Below are positions 44,488-53,800 of a stretch of 64,000 nucleotides of DNA, piece after piece. Origin of the DNA: an uncultured Gammaproteobacteria bacterium. GTDB taxonomy: Bacteria > Pseudomonadota > Gammaproteobacteria > Eutrophobiales > Eutrophobiaceae. Every line of letters begins with the position of its first letter. Position 1 is the stretch's first letter. Both the position numbers and the translations under genes were made by a program. The DNA is taken from contig OY282354.1 of NCBI GenBank assembly GCA_958295485.1, positions 3,372,042-3,436,041 on the forward strand, read 5' to 3'. The notes beneath the pieces are model-generated. The model had not been told where the DNA came from, searched no databases, and saw only the letters and a program-made list of their open reading frames with translations.

Positions 44488-47052
44488 GAAGCTGAAGAAG
44501 CGGGCAGAGGTGTTATTGATACGGCGGTTCGCGGAACGGAGGCTCCACGGAACGACACTGAACCAGGAACCGCCGCGCAAAATGCGACTGCCGCAGTCCC
44601 CGCTTATCCAGGCGCTCCCATCACTCGGCGCGCCTGCATAACTGACGTTCCAGCAGTCCGCCACCCACTCCCACACGTTGCCGTGCATGTCATACAGACC
44701 AAAATCATTTGGCCGGTAGCTCCCAACCTCGGCAGTACCTATGCCAACGCCATCCGAACACGACTCATTACGCCAGGAAAAGTCAGTACTCCTGTCCGCA
44801 TGATTCGCATACCGGCAAAGTTGGGATTCGTCGTCCCCGAAGTGATACTTTGTCGTGCTGCCCGACCGCGACGCATATTCCCATTCCGCCTCGCTCGGCA
44901 ATCGGTAACGCGCGCCCGTCTTCCTCGACAGCCACTGCACGTATCCCATCGCATCTTTCCACGAAACTTCAATCACCGGCCGGTTGCCCCGGCCCCAGCC
45001 CCAGTCATCCGGCTCGTAACCGCCACAGCCCCCATCAGCTACGCAGGCATCCCACTGGGCGAACGTCACTTCGTATTTCGACATGGCAAACGGCTGGGCT
45101 ATCCTCACTTCATGCACCAGTGTCTCGTCATCATCACAATCTCTCCCGGACACGCAGCCCATGCGAAACCGGCCGGCCGGAAGCACTACCATCTCCGGGC
45201 CCTGACCACCCGAACCCAACTCATCCCTGAACGACTGCCCGGGCCTTAACTCGGTCAACCTGACTTCCGCCTGCAAACGCTGCGCCTCCGCCGCATGACG
45301 TCCCGCAGGGTAGGACTGCAAGTATTCCCTATACGCCGCCACTGTCGCCGCCGACTGTGCCCGGGCATACGCCCCATCATCCGCCGTAATCAACGCCTGC
45401 TGCCGGCTGCGCGCCTCGGCAGCGTGAGTACCGTCCGGATACTGCATCAGGTAGCCTTCGAAATCCGTCGGGTTCTGACTATCCTTGACCGACTCCCACA
45501 ACTCGCGCGCCGCCGCTAAACGCTCCGCTTTGGCCTCCGCCGCCGCAATCAACGCCTGCCGCCGGCTGCGCGCCTCGGCAGCGTGAGTCCCGTCCGGATA
45601 CTGCGTCAGGTAGCCTTCAAAGTCCGCCGGGTTCTGACTATCCTTGACCGACTCCCACAACTCGCGCGCCGCCGCCAAACGTTCCGCTTTGGCCTCCGCC
45701 ACCGCAATTAACGCCTGCCGCCGGTTGCGCGCCTCAGCAGCGTAAGTCCCGTCCGGATACTGCGTCAGGTAGCCTTCAAAGTCCGCCGGGTTCTGACTAT
45801 CCTTGACTGACTCCCACAACTCGCGCGCCGCCGCCAAACGCTCCGCTTTGGCCTCCGCTGCCGCAATTAACGCCTGCCGCCAGTTGCGCGCCTCGTCCGC
45901 ATGACGCCCCGCAGGATACCCCTGCAAATACTCCTCCCACGACTCCACCGTCCCCGCCGACCGCGCCCGGGCATACGCCTCATCATCCGCACGTGTTTGT
46001 ACAAACCAATACGCGCCGAACGCCAATGTCAACGCTACCACCCCCGCCAACGCCCACCTAACAGCGAACCGGGGCGATCTCTCCGCTTTGCTGTCCCGAG
46101 GAATAGCAGCCGACACCGCGCCTTCCCTCTGGACGGCTGCCGACCCGTCCACCTCGCCCGATAACGCCGCCTGCCATTGGGCCACGCCCTGCGGCCGGTC
46201 TTCCTCGTTTACCGCCACCGCCCAATCAATCGCCCGCAATAAGCTCTCAGCGTAACGACCGCGCCCTACCGCCACCGCCGACGCCCAATCTCCGCCCCCC
46301 TTGCGTTGGTCCCCCGAACGCGTCACCGCATCCGGCAACTGCCCGTCCCGCAACCCACTCACGCAACGATACGCCACCATCCCCAACGCATAGATGTCAC
46401 TCCACGGCCCCACGTCCTCCACCCGCATACCATACTGCTCCACCGGCGCATACCCCGGCGTCAGTATTGATGTCACCGAGCGGGACCGCTGACCCACCGC
46501 CTGCCGGGCCGCCCCGAAGTCCAACAACACCACACTGCCGTCTTCATCGCGCAACATCAGGTTGCCCGGCTTGACGTCACGATGCACATAGCCCGCCTCG
46601 TGCACTACCGCCAAGCCCCCCAACACTTCCGCCAACAGCCGGTGCAACTCAACCTCCGGCAGCGTCCCCCGCCGGTCAAGCAAATCGCCCAAGGTCTCCC
46701 CCTCAATATACTCCAGCACCAGGTAGGCCGTGCCGTTGGCCTCGAAGAACCGATAGACCTTGTTCAAGTGCGGGTGATCGAAGCGCGCCAAGGTGCGCGC
46801 CTCGTCCAGGAACCGGGTCAAGCCCCAATGGTAGTCCTGCGCCTGCGTCCCCGAATGGGGTACCACCGTGCGCGTCCCGGTGCGGGTGGCAAACTCACTC
46901 GGCAGGTATTCCTTGATGGCCACCACCTTATTCAAGTGCGTGTCCTCAGCCCGGTAGGTGATGCCGAAGCCCCCGGCGCCCAGCACCGAGTGCAGCCGGT
47001 ATTCCTCAAGCAGCGTGCCTGACGGCAAGGCGTGAATGTGATCCATACTCAT
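44455..47052 (-). CDS. Diversified receptor Ser/Thr kinase 5 (atypical FGE N-half)
   Basis: 865 residues, the shortest of the six. Kinase domain as in kinase 6; membrane helix W-A-L-A-G-V-V-A-L-T-L-A-F-G-A-Y-W-F-V at about 330-350; no peptidoglycan-binding-like domain; five stalk repeats, three of them near-identical 53-residue units; one FGE/CLec domain. The first half of that domain differs from all other copies: M-S-K-Y-E-V-T-F-A-Q-W-D-A-C-V-A-D-G-G-C replaces the T-R-G-E-F-G-R-F-V-A-Q version, so the ectodomain is a recombinant. Variable window at 831-855, with one extra codon before the Pro. It follows avd copy 2 by 30 bases. Confidence 0.92.
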   Translation of the reverse strand: MSMDHIHALPSGTLLEEYRLHSVLGAGGFGITYRAEDTHLNKVVAIKEYLPSEFATRTGTRTVVPHSGTQAQDYHWGLTRFLDEARTLARFDHPHLNKVYRFFEANGTAYLVLEYIEGETLGDLLDRRGTLPEVELHRLLAEVLGGLAVVHEAGYVHRDVKPGNLMLRDEDGSVVLLDFGAARQAVGQRSRSVTSILTPGYAPVEQYGMRVEDVGPWSDIYALGMVAYRCVSGLRDGQLPDAVTRSGDQRKGGGDWASAVAVGRGRYAESLLRAIDWAVAVNEEDRPQGVAQWQAALSGEVDGSAAVQREGAVSAAIPRDSKAERSPRFAVRWALAGVVALTLAFGAYWFVQTRADDEAYARARSAGTVESWEEYLQGYPAGRHADEARNWRQALIAAAEAKAERLAAARELWESVKDSQNPADFEGYLTQYPDGTYAAEARNRRQALIAVAEAKAERLAAARELWESVKDSQNPADFEGYLTQYPDGTHAAEARSRRQALIAAAEAKAERLAAARELWESVKDSQNPTDFEGYLMQYPDGTHAAEARSRQQALITADDGAYARAQSAATVAAYREYLQSYPAGRHAAEAQRLQAEVRLTELRPGQSFRDELGSGGQGPEMVVLPAGRFRMGCVSGRDCDDDETLVHEVRIAQPFAMSKYEVTFAQWDACVADGGCGGYEPDDWGWGRGNRPVIEVSWKDAMGYVQWLSRKTGARYRLPSEAEWEYASRSGSTTKYHFGDDESQLCRYANHADRSTDFSWRNESCSDGVGIGTAEVGSYRPNDFGLYDMHGNVWEWVADCWNVSYAGAPSDGSAWISGDCGSRILRGGSWFSVVPWSLRSANRRINNTSARFFSFGFRVARTLTP
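44488..44562 (-). other. Variable region (VR) of kinase 5
   Basis: 25 codons: F-S-V-V-P-W-S-L-R, S-A-N-R-R-I-N-N, T-S-A-R-F-F-S-F. One codon longer than most copies before the Pro. The Asn in A-N-R and the N-N pair are AAC/AAT, close to what an unmutated template would give. Confidence 0.8.
45410..45890 (-). repeat. Tandem 159-bp repeats in the kinase 5 stalk
   Basis: Three near-identical in-frame units encode E-L-W-E-S-V-K-D-S-Q-N-P, then D-F-E-G-Y-L-x-Q-Y-P-D-G-T, followed by a helix rich in A-E-A-K-A-E-R-L-A-A-A-R. The near identity points to recent unequal crossing-over. Confidence 0.85.
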
Positions 47053-47082
47053 TAGAAAAAGGCAGCTTGTTCAATATCAATT

Positions 47083-47403
47083 TCACTTATTGCTATGGTC
47101 GAGACACTGCAAGTCCCGCGCCAGTCGGCAGAGAAACCGGAGCTTTTCCAGGCCCAGGTTGGCGCGGGTGAGATAATCACCGCGGCGCTTGGTGCAGGTG
47201 GCTTCAATCAAGCGTTCCAAAACGTCTAATGCGGTTGCCTGAATGCGGTCGCCAAGGAGGAATTTCCGGCTACGGGGAAAGCGTTCGACGACGGGCGCCA
47301 GCCAGACGATGAAACGATAGTGCGCCTCCAGCGCCGCCCCGGTGGCGCGGGCGTGGTCCACAGGGACAACCGGGCGCCTGTCGGACTGCTTATCCGTCTT
47401 CAT
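47083..47403 (-). CDS. avd: DGR accessory variability protein Avd, copy 2
   Basis: 106 residues of the four-helix-bundle Avd family: R-F-I-V-W-L-A-P-V-V-E-R-F-P-R-S-R-K-F-L-L-G-D-R-I, A-L-D-V-L-E-R-L-I-E-A, and R-A-N-L-G-L-E-K-L-R-F-L-C-R-L-A-R-D-L. In studied DGRs this basic pentameric protein binds the reverse transcriptase and template RNA and is required for mutagenic retrohoming. It lies 99 bases downstream of kinase 4 and just before kinase 5, replacing the intergenic spacer. It differs from copy 1 at about seven residues and carries a Cys where copy 1 has Tyr at position 69. No reverse transcriptase gene follows it. Confidence 0.9.
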   Translation of the reverse strand: MKTDKQSDRRPVVPVDHARATGAALEAHYRFIVWLAPVVERFPRSRKFLLGDRIQATALDVLERLIEATCTKRRGDYLTRANLGLEKLRFLCRLARDLQCLDHSNK

Positions 47404-47447
47404 TTAACTCTCGATACCAAATTTATGCCCGAATACCAAATTTTAAA

Positions 47448-47470
47448 CCAAGGGGGCGTAGCCCTCTTGA
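47448..47470 (-). other. Degenerate hairpin 3' of kinase 4 VR
   Basis: Same CCAAGGGGGC arm as the two perfect hairpins at 50759 and 57543, but the opposite arm has GCCCTCTTGA, leaving a G-T pair and one terminal mismatch. Lies 32 bases after the kinase 4 stop and 45 bases before the avd start. Confidence 0.7.
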
Positions 47471-47501
47471 ACTCCCCAAAAAAACGTAAAGAGGTAACGA
47501 T

Positions 47502-50483
47502 TCATGGGGTAAACGTCCGCGCCACGCGAAACCCGATGCCGCTGCTGCGGTACACGGTGGTGAGCCTGCCGCGGAGCGCGGCCCGGAGGCCCCTCGGTTC
47601 GCTGCCCCAGGAGCCGTCGCGCAAAACGCGACTGCCGCAGTCCCCTCGCTTCCAAGCGCTCCCATCACTAGGGGCACCCACATAACTATCGTTCCAGCAG
47701 TCCTGTACCCACTCAAACACGTTGCCGTGCATGTCATATAGACCAAAACTGTTCGGCTGATAGCTCCCAACCCCGGCAGTAAGCTCAACGCCATCCGAAC
47801 ACAACTCATTACGCCTACGCCAGCGAACATAATAAGCACTCTCGTCCGCATGATTCGCATACCGGCAAAGTTGGGATTCGTCGTCCCCGAAGTGATACTT
47901 TGTCGTGCTGCCCGACCGCGCCGCATATTCCCATTCCGCCTCGCTCGGCAACCGGTAACGCACGCCCGTCTCGGATGATAACCATTCCACGTACGCTACT
48001 GCGTCATCCCAACTCACACACACCACAGGATGCGTGTCCGGCTGATTAAACCCCGGATTATTCCACCTCGCAGACGACTTCAATGTCAATCTACTACCCC
48101 ACTCCATACCCAACACGAAACAGCCTCCGCCACGCTCCGCCGCCGTGCGGTAACCGGCCTGCGCCACAAAACGGCCAAATTCGCCCCGCGTCACCTCGTA
48201 TTTCGACAGCGCAAACGGTCGAGATAACCACACGTTATGTACCGGCGTCTCGTCATCATCACAATCTCTCCCGGACACGCAACCCATGCGAAACCGGCCG
48301 GCCGGAATTTTCACCATCTCCGGGCCCTGACCACCCGAAGCCAACTCATCCTTGAACGATTGTCCGGGCCTTAATTCGGCCAACCTGACTTCCGTCTGCA
48401 AACGCCGCGCCTCCGCCGCATGACGCCCCGCAGGGTAGGACTGCAAGTATTCCCCATACGCCGCCACCGTCCCCGCCGACCGTGCCCGGGCATACGCCTC
48501 ATCATCCAACGCCTGCTGCTGCCGGCTGCGCGCCTCGTCAGCGTGAGTCCCGTCCGGATACTGCGTCAGATAACCTTCGAAATCCGCCGGGTTCTGACTA
48601 TCCTTGACTGACTCCCACAATTCGCGCGCCGCCGCCAAACGCTTTGCTTTGGCCTCCGCCGCCGCAATCAACGCCTGACGCCGGCTACGCGCCTTATCCG
48701 CATGACGCCCCGCAGGATGACCCTGCAAATACTCCTCCAACGACGCCACCGACCGCGCCCGGGCATACGCCTCATCATCCAACGCCTCCTGCTGCCGGCT
48801 GCGCGCCTCGTCCACATGACCGCCCGCAGGATAGGACTGCAAGTATTCCCTATACGCCACCACCGTCCCCGTCGACTGCGCCCGGGCATACGCCGCATCA
48901 TCCGCCGCAATCAACGCCTGACGCCGGCTGTGTGCCTCGTCAGCGTGAGTCCCGTCCGAATACTGGGACAGGTAGCCTTCAAAGTCCGCCGGGTTCTGAC
49001 TATCCTTGACCAACTCCCACTCCGCTTTGGCCTCCGCCGCCGCCATCAACGCCTGTCGCCGGCTGCGCGCCTCGTCAGCGTAAATCCCGCTCGGATACTG
49101 CCTCAGATAGCCTTCGAAATCCTCTGGACTCTCACTGCCCTTGACCGACTCCCACAGCTCGAACTCGGACCCCAAAGCCAACAGCGTCCTCGCCGATTCC
49201 GCATCCAGGTAGCCTGTCTCCACCTCATCTTGAGACGCCTGCCATTCCCTCAGCGCACTACGCGTACCCTCGCCAAACAAACCATCCACCGACCCCGGAT
49301 GAAAACCCGCCGCCGTCAACCCTTGCTGAACCCGCTGCCGCTCCGCTCGGGCCAACTCCAACGCCGCCTCCACTGCCAAGCCTGCCTCGGCAGTATCCGG
49401 ACGTGACTGGTTTTGTACAAACCAATACGCGCCGAACGCCAATGTCAACGCCACCACCCCTGCCAACATAACAGCGAACCTGGGCGACTTCCCCGCTTTT
49501 CTGTCTTGAGGAATAGCAGTTGGCACCGATGACGGCGCCGGTTCTACGACGCCTTTCCCCTGCACGGCTGCTAACCCGTCCGCTTCGCCCGATAACGCCG
49601 CCTGCCATTGGGCTACACCCTGCGGGCGGTCTTCCTCGTTTACCGCCACCGCCCAATCAATCGCCCGCAACAAGGCTTCATCGTAACGACCTCTCCCTAC
49701 CGCCACCGCCGACGCCCAATCCACAACCCCCTTACGTTGGTCCCCTGAGCGCGTCACCGCATCCGGCAACTGCCCGTCCCGCAACCCACTTACGCAACGA
49801 TACGCCACCATCCCCAACGCATATATATCACTCCACACCCCCACGTCGTCCGTCTTGCTACCGTATTGCTCTATCGGCGCATACCCCGGTGTCAGTATCG
49901 ACGTCACCGAGCGGGACCGCTGGCCCACCGCCTGCCGGGCCGCCCCAAAGTCCAACAACACCGCACTGCCGTCTTCATCCCGCAACATCAGGTTGCCCGG
50001 CTTGACGTCACGATGCACGTAGCCCGCCTCGTGCACTACCGCCAAACCCCCCAACACTTCCGCCAACAGCCGGCGCAACTCAACCTCCGGCAATGTCCCG
50101 CGCCGGTCCAGCAAGTCGCCCAAGGTCTCCCCCTCAATGTACTCCAGCACCAGGTAGGCCGTGCCGTTGGCCTCGAAGAAACGATAGACCTTGTTCAAGT
50201 GCGGATGGTCAAACCGCGCCAGGGCGCGCGCCTCGTCCAGGAACCGGGTTAAGCCCCAGTGGTAGTCCTGCGCTTGCGTCCCCGAATGGGGTACCACCGT
50301 GCGCGTCTCGGTGCGGGTGGCAAACTCACTCGGCAGGTATTCCTTGATGGCCACCACCTTATTCAGGTGCGTGTCCTCAGCCCGGTAGGTGATGCCGAAG
50401 CCCCCGGCGCCCAGCACCGAGTGCAGCCGGTATTCCTCAAGCAGCGTACCCGACGGCAGGGCGTGAATGTGATCCATACTCAT
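47502..50483 (-). CDS. Diversified receptor Ser/Thr kinase 4
   Basis: 993 residues. Kinase and membrane helix as in the paralogues (helix A-V-M-L-A-G-V-V-A-L-T-L-A-F-G-A-Y-W-F at about 339-357), then a peptidoglycan-binding-like domain (V-Q-Q-G-L-T-A-A-G-F-H-P-G-S, about 390-450), six stalk repeats and one FGE/CLec domain. Its variable window is residues 960-983. The framework has R-D-G-S-W instead of R-G-G-S-W, and the end reads A-R-T-F-T-P instead of A-R-T-L-T-P. The FGE loop before the variable region carries V-R-W-R-R-R-N-E, longer than in other copies. The start overlaps a 14-codon ORF by TAATG. Followed by a degenerate hairpin and avd copy 2. Confidence 0.92.
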   Translation of the reverse strand: MSMDHIHALPSGTLLEEYRLHSVLGAGGFGITYRAEDTHLNKVVAIKEYLPSEFATRTETRTVVPHSGTQAQDYHWGLTRFLDEARALARFDHPHLNKVYRFFEANGTAYLVLEYIEGETLGDLLDRRGTLPEVELRRLLAEVLGGLAVVHEAGYVHRDVKPGNLMLRDEDGSAVLLDFGAARQAVGQRSRSVTSILTPGYAPIEQYGSKTDDVGVWSDIYALGMVAYRCVSGLRDGQLPDAVTRSGDQRKGVVDWASAVAVGRGRYDEALLRAIDWAVAVNEEDRPQGVAQWQAALSGEADGLAAVQGKGVVEPAPSSVPTAIPQDRKAGKSPRFAVMLAGVVALTLAFGAYWFVQNQSRPDTAEAGLAVEAALELARAERQRVQQGLTAAGFHPGSVDGLFGEGTRSALREWQASQDEVETGYLDAESARTLLALGSEFELWESVKGSESPEDFEGYLRQYPSGIYADEARSRRQALMAAAEAKAEWELVKDSQNPADFEGYLSQYSDGTHADEAHSRRQALIAADDAAYARAQSTGTVVAYREYLQSYPAGGHVDEARSRQQEALDDEAYARARSVASLEEYLQGHPAGRHADKARSRRQALIAAAEAKAKRLAAARELWESVKDSQNPADFEGYLTQYPDGTHADEARSRQQQALDDEAYARARSAGTVAAYGEYLQSYPAGRHAAEARRLQTEVRLAELRPGQSFKDELASGGQGPEMVKIPAGRFRMGCVSGRDCDDDETPVHNVWLSRPFALSKYEVTRGEFGRFVAQAGYRTAAERGGGCFVLGMEWGSRLTLKSSARWNNPGFNQPDTHPVVCVSWDDAVAYVEWLSSETGVRYRLPSEAEWEYAARSGSTTKYHFGDDESQLCRYANHADESAYYVRWRRRNELCSDGVELTAGVGSYQPNSFGLYDMHGNVFEWVQDCWNDSYVGAPSDGSAWKRGDCGSRVLRDGSWGSEPRGLRAALRGRLTTVYRSSGIGFRVARTFTP
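47535..47606 (-). other. Variable region (VR) of kinase 4
   Basis: 24 codons: G-S-E-P-R-G-L-R, A-A-L-R-G-R-L-T, T-V-Y-R-S-S-G-I. Variable codons GGC, AGC, GGC, CTC, GGC, CTC, TAC, AGC, AGC, GGC and ATC all end in C. Confidence 0.8.
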
Positions 50484-50626
50484 TAGAAAAGGGCAACTTG
50501 TTCAATATCAATTTTACTTATTGCCATTGCGTTTCGCATCAGCCCATCGTTTAACCCCGGTTGTCGCCTCAACGCCGATAAGAGGCGGCGGTATCGGGTC
50601 TTAGGGCAATACGAGACGGGCTGACA

Positions 50627-50713
50627 TTAGTGCGCCTCCAGCGCCGCCCCGGTGGCGCGGGCGTGGTCCACAGGGACAACCGGGCGCCTGTCGGGCTGCT
50701 CATCCGTTTTCAT
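50627..50713 (-). pseudogene. avd remnant (first 28 codons)
   Basis: ATG 50713 starts a frame identical in type to Avd residues 1-28: M-K-T-D-E-Q-P-D-R-R-P-V-V-P, then V-D-H-A-R-A-T-G-A-A-L-E-A-H, and then TAA where the intact copies continue R-F-I-V-W. The remaining 78 codons, including the whole helical bundle, are gone. This is a deletion product of a third kinase-hairpin-avd unit. Confidence 0.9.
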
Positions 50714-50758
50714 TTAACCCACCGTGCCTGAATTCATGCCAAGACAATAAATTTCTAA

Positions 50759-50781
50759 CCAAGGGGGCATAGCCCCCTTGG
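50759..50781 (-). other. Perfect 10-bp hairpin 3' of kinase 3 VR
   Basis: CCAAGGGGGC and GCCCCCTTGG around a 3-base loop, 34 bases after the kinase 3 stop, followed toward the gene by a C7A5 run. DGR targets often have a GC-rich hairpin or cruciform just 3' of the variable region that enhances homing. A terminator is the alternative, but no T-tract follows on the transcribed side. Confidence 0.75.
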
Positions 50782-50814
50782 AACCCCCCCAAAAAGACGT
50801 AAAGAGGTAACGAT

Positions 50815-53800
50815 TCACGGGGTGAGCGTCCGCGCCACGCGAAACCCGAAGTAGCTGCTGTGGGGGTCGAAGGTGAGCCAGACGCGGTACGCGGAACGGA
50901 GGAACGGCGGTGAGTGGTACCAGGAGCCGCCGCGCAAAATGCGTTTGCCACAGTCCCCTCGCTCCCAAGCGCTCCCATCACTCGGCGCGCCTGCATAACC
51001 CCCGTTCCAGTTCCAGCAGTCCTGTACCCACTCCCCTACGTTGCCGTGCATGTCATACAGACCAAAACTGTTCGGCTGATAGCTCCCCACCCCGGCAGTA
51101 CTCAAGCCAACGCCATCCGAACACGACTCACTACTGTTAATACTCCTGTCTCTATAATTCGCATACCGACAAAGTTGAGATTCGTCATCTCCGAAGTGAT
51201 ACTTTGTCGTCGTCCCAGCCCGCGCCGCATACTCCCATTCCGCCTCGCTCGGCAAGCGGTAACGTACGCCCGTCTCGGACGATAACCATTTCACGTATGC
51301 CACTGCGTCATCCCAACTCACACACACCACAGGATGCGCATCCGACTGATTAAACCCCGGATTATTCCACCTCGCAGACGACTTCTCTGTCACGTCACTA
51401 CCATCCCATATTGCACAACCTCTGCCACGCTCCACCGTCGTGCGGTAATCGGCCTGCGCCACAAAACGTCCAAATTCGCCACGCGTTACCTCGTATTTCG
51501 ATAGCGCAAACGGTTCCGCGATGCTCACTTCATGCACCGGTTTCTCCCAATCATAACAATCTCTTCCGGACACGCAGCCCATGCGAAACCGACCGGCCGG
51601 AATTACCACCATCTCCGGCCCCTGGCCGCCTGAACCCAGGTCATCCTTGAACAACCGTCCGGGATCCAACTCGGAACCTAAAGCCAGCAGTGTTTTCGCC
51701 GATTCCGCATCCAGGTAGCCCGTCGCCGCTTCACCTCGAGACGCCTGCCATCCCCTCAGCGCACTACGCGTACCCTCACCAAACAAACCGTCCGCCAACC
51801 CCGGATTAAAACCCGCCGCCGTCAATCCCTGCTGAACCCGCCGACGCTCCGCCCGGTCCAACCCCAACGCCGCCTCCACCACCGCCGCGTCGGATGCCGG
51901 CGCTTCCGGCGTGACCGTTTCCACTTCCAGCGTCCGCGCTACACGGAACCCGATGGCAGAGGCGAGGGTGTCGGAGGCGAACACGCCGCTGCGCCTCGCG
52001 GCGCGGAGGTCCCTCGGAACGAAGACCCAAGCGCCGCCGCGCAAACCGCGTTTGCCACAGTCCCCTCGCTCCCAAGCGCTCCCATCACTTGGCGCGCCTA
52101 CATAACTGTCGTTCCAGCAGTCCGCCACCCACTCAGCCACGTTGCCGTGCATGTCATACATACCAAAACCATTTGGCCGGTAGCTCCCCACCCCAGCAGT
52201 ACTCAAGCCAACGCCATCCGAACACGACTCACTACTGTTAATACTCCTGTCTCCATAATTCGCATACCGGCAAAGTTGGGATTCGTCGTCTCCGAAGTGA
52301 TACTTTGTCGTCGTCCCAGCCCGCGCCGCATACTCCCATTCCGCCTCGCTCGGCAAGCGGTAACGCACGCCCGTCTCGGACGATAACCATGCCACGTACG
52401 CCACTGCGTCATCCCAACTCACACACACCACAGGATGCGTATCCGACTGATTAAACTCCAGATTATTCCACCTCGCAGACGACTTCTTTGTGAATTCACT
52501 ACCCTCCAACACGACACAGCCTCCGCTACGCTCCGCCGGTGTGCGGTAACCGGCCTGCGCCACAAAACGTCTAAATTCGCCACGCGTCACCTCGTATTTC
52601 GATATGGCAAACGGCTGGGCTAGCCTCACTTTATGTACCGGCACCTCGTCATCATCACAATCTCTCCCGGACACGCAGCCCATGCGAAACCGGCCGGCCG
52701 GGAGCACCACCATCTCCGGGCCCTGACCACCCGAACCCAACTCATCCCTAAACGACTGCCCGGGCCTTAACTTGGTCAACTGCAAACGGATGCGCGCATC
52801 GTCCGCATGACGCCCCGCAGGATACCCCTGCAGATACGCCTCCCATGACGCCACCGTCCCCGCCGACCGCGCCCGGGCATACGCCTCATCATCCGCACGT
52901 GTTTGTGCAAACCAATACACGCCGCCGCCCACCAACGCCATTGTCAACGCCACCACCCCCGCCAACATAACAGCGAACCTGGGCGACTTCCCCGCTTTTC
53001 TGTCTTGAGGAATAGCAGCCGGCGCCGATGCCAGTTCTACCGCATCTTTACCCTGGACGGCTGCCAACCCGTCCGCCTCGCCCGATAACGCCGCCCGCCA
53101 TTGGGCGATGCTTTGCGGGCGGTCTTCCTCGTTCACCGCAATCGCCCAATCAATCGCCTGCAACAAACCCTCAGCGTAACGACCCCTCCCTACCGCCACC
53201 GCCGTCGCCCAATCCCTGCCGCCCTTGCGTTGCCCCCGCGCCCGCGTCACCGCATCCGGCAAATCACCGTCACCCACGCCACTGATACAACGGTACGCCA
53301 CCATCCCCAGCGCATATATATCACTCCACACCCCCACGTCGTCCGCCTTGCTATCGTATTGCTCTATCGGCGCATAACCCGGCGTCAGTATCGACGTCAC
53401 CGAGCGGGACCGCTGGCCCACCGCCTGCCGGGCCGCCCCGAAGTCCAACAACACCGCACTGCCGTCTTCATCCCGCAACATCAGGTTGCCCGGCTTGACG
53501 TCACGATGCACGTAGCCCGCCTCGTGCACTACCGCCAAGCCCCCCAGCACTTCCGTCAACAACCGGCGCAACTCAACCTCCGGCAATGCCCCCCGCCGGT
53601 CCAGCAAGTCGCCCAAGGTCTCCCCCTCAATGTACTCCAGCACCAGGTAGGCCGTGCCGTTGGCCTCGAAATAGCGGTGAACCTTGTTCAAGTGCGGATG
53701 GTCAAACCGCGCCAGGGCGCGCGCCTCGTCCAGAAACCGGGTCAAGCCCCAATGGTAGTCCTGCGCCTGCGTCCCCGAATGGGGTACCACCGTGCGCGTC

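Larger units (their letters stand above)
50528..50814. other. Spacer between kinases 3 and 4 with avd remnant and hairpin
   Basis: Besides the avd remnant (50627-50713) and hairpin (50759-50781), bases 50540-50626 are unlike the other spacers and contain a small dyad around GCCGATAAGAGGCGGC. No similarity to the variable regions is visible, so this is not the template repeat. It may be foreign DNA that replaced the rest of avd. Confidence 0.4.

Noticed and set aside
50528-50640. Candidate template repeat in the odd spacer between kinases 3 and 4
   Set aside because: No similarity to the VR framework (GGSW...GFRVA) on either strand and no run of AAC-type codons; too short.
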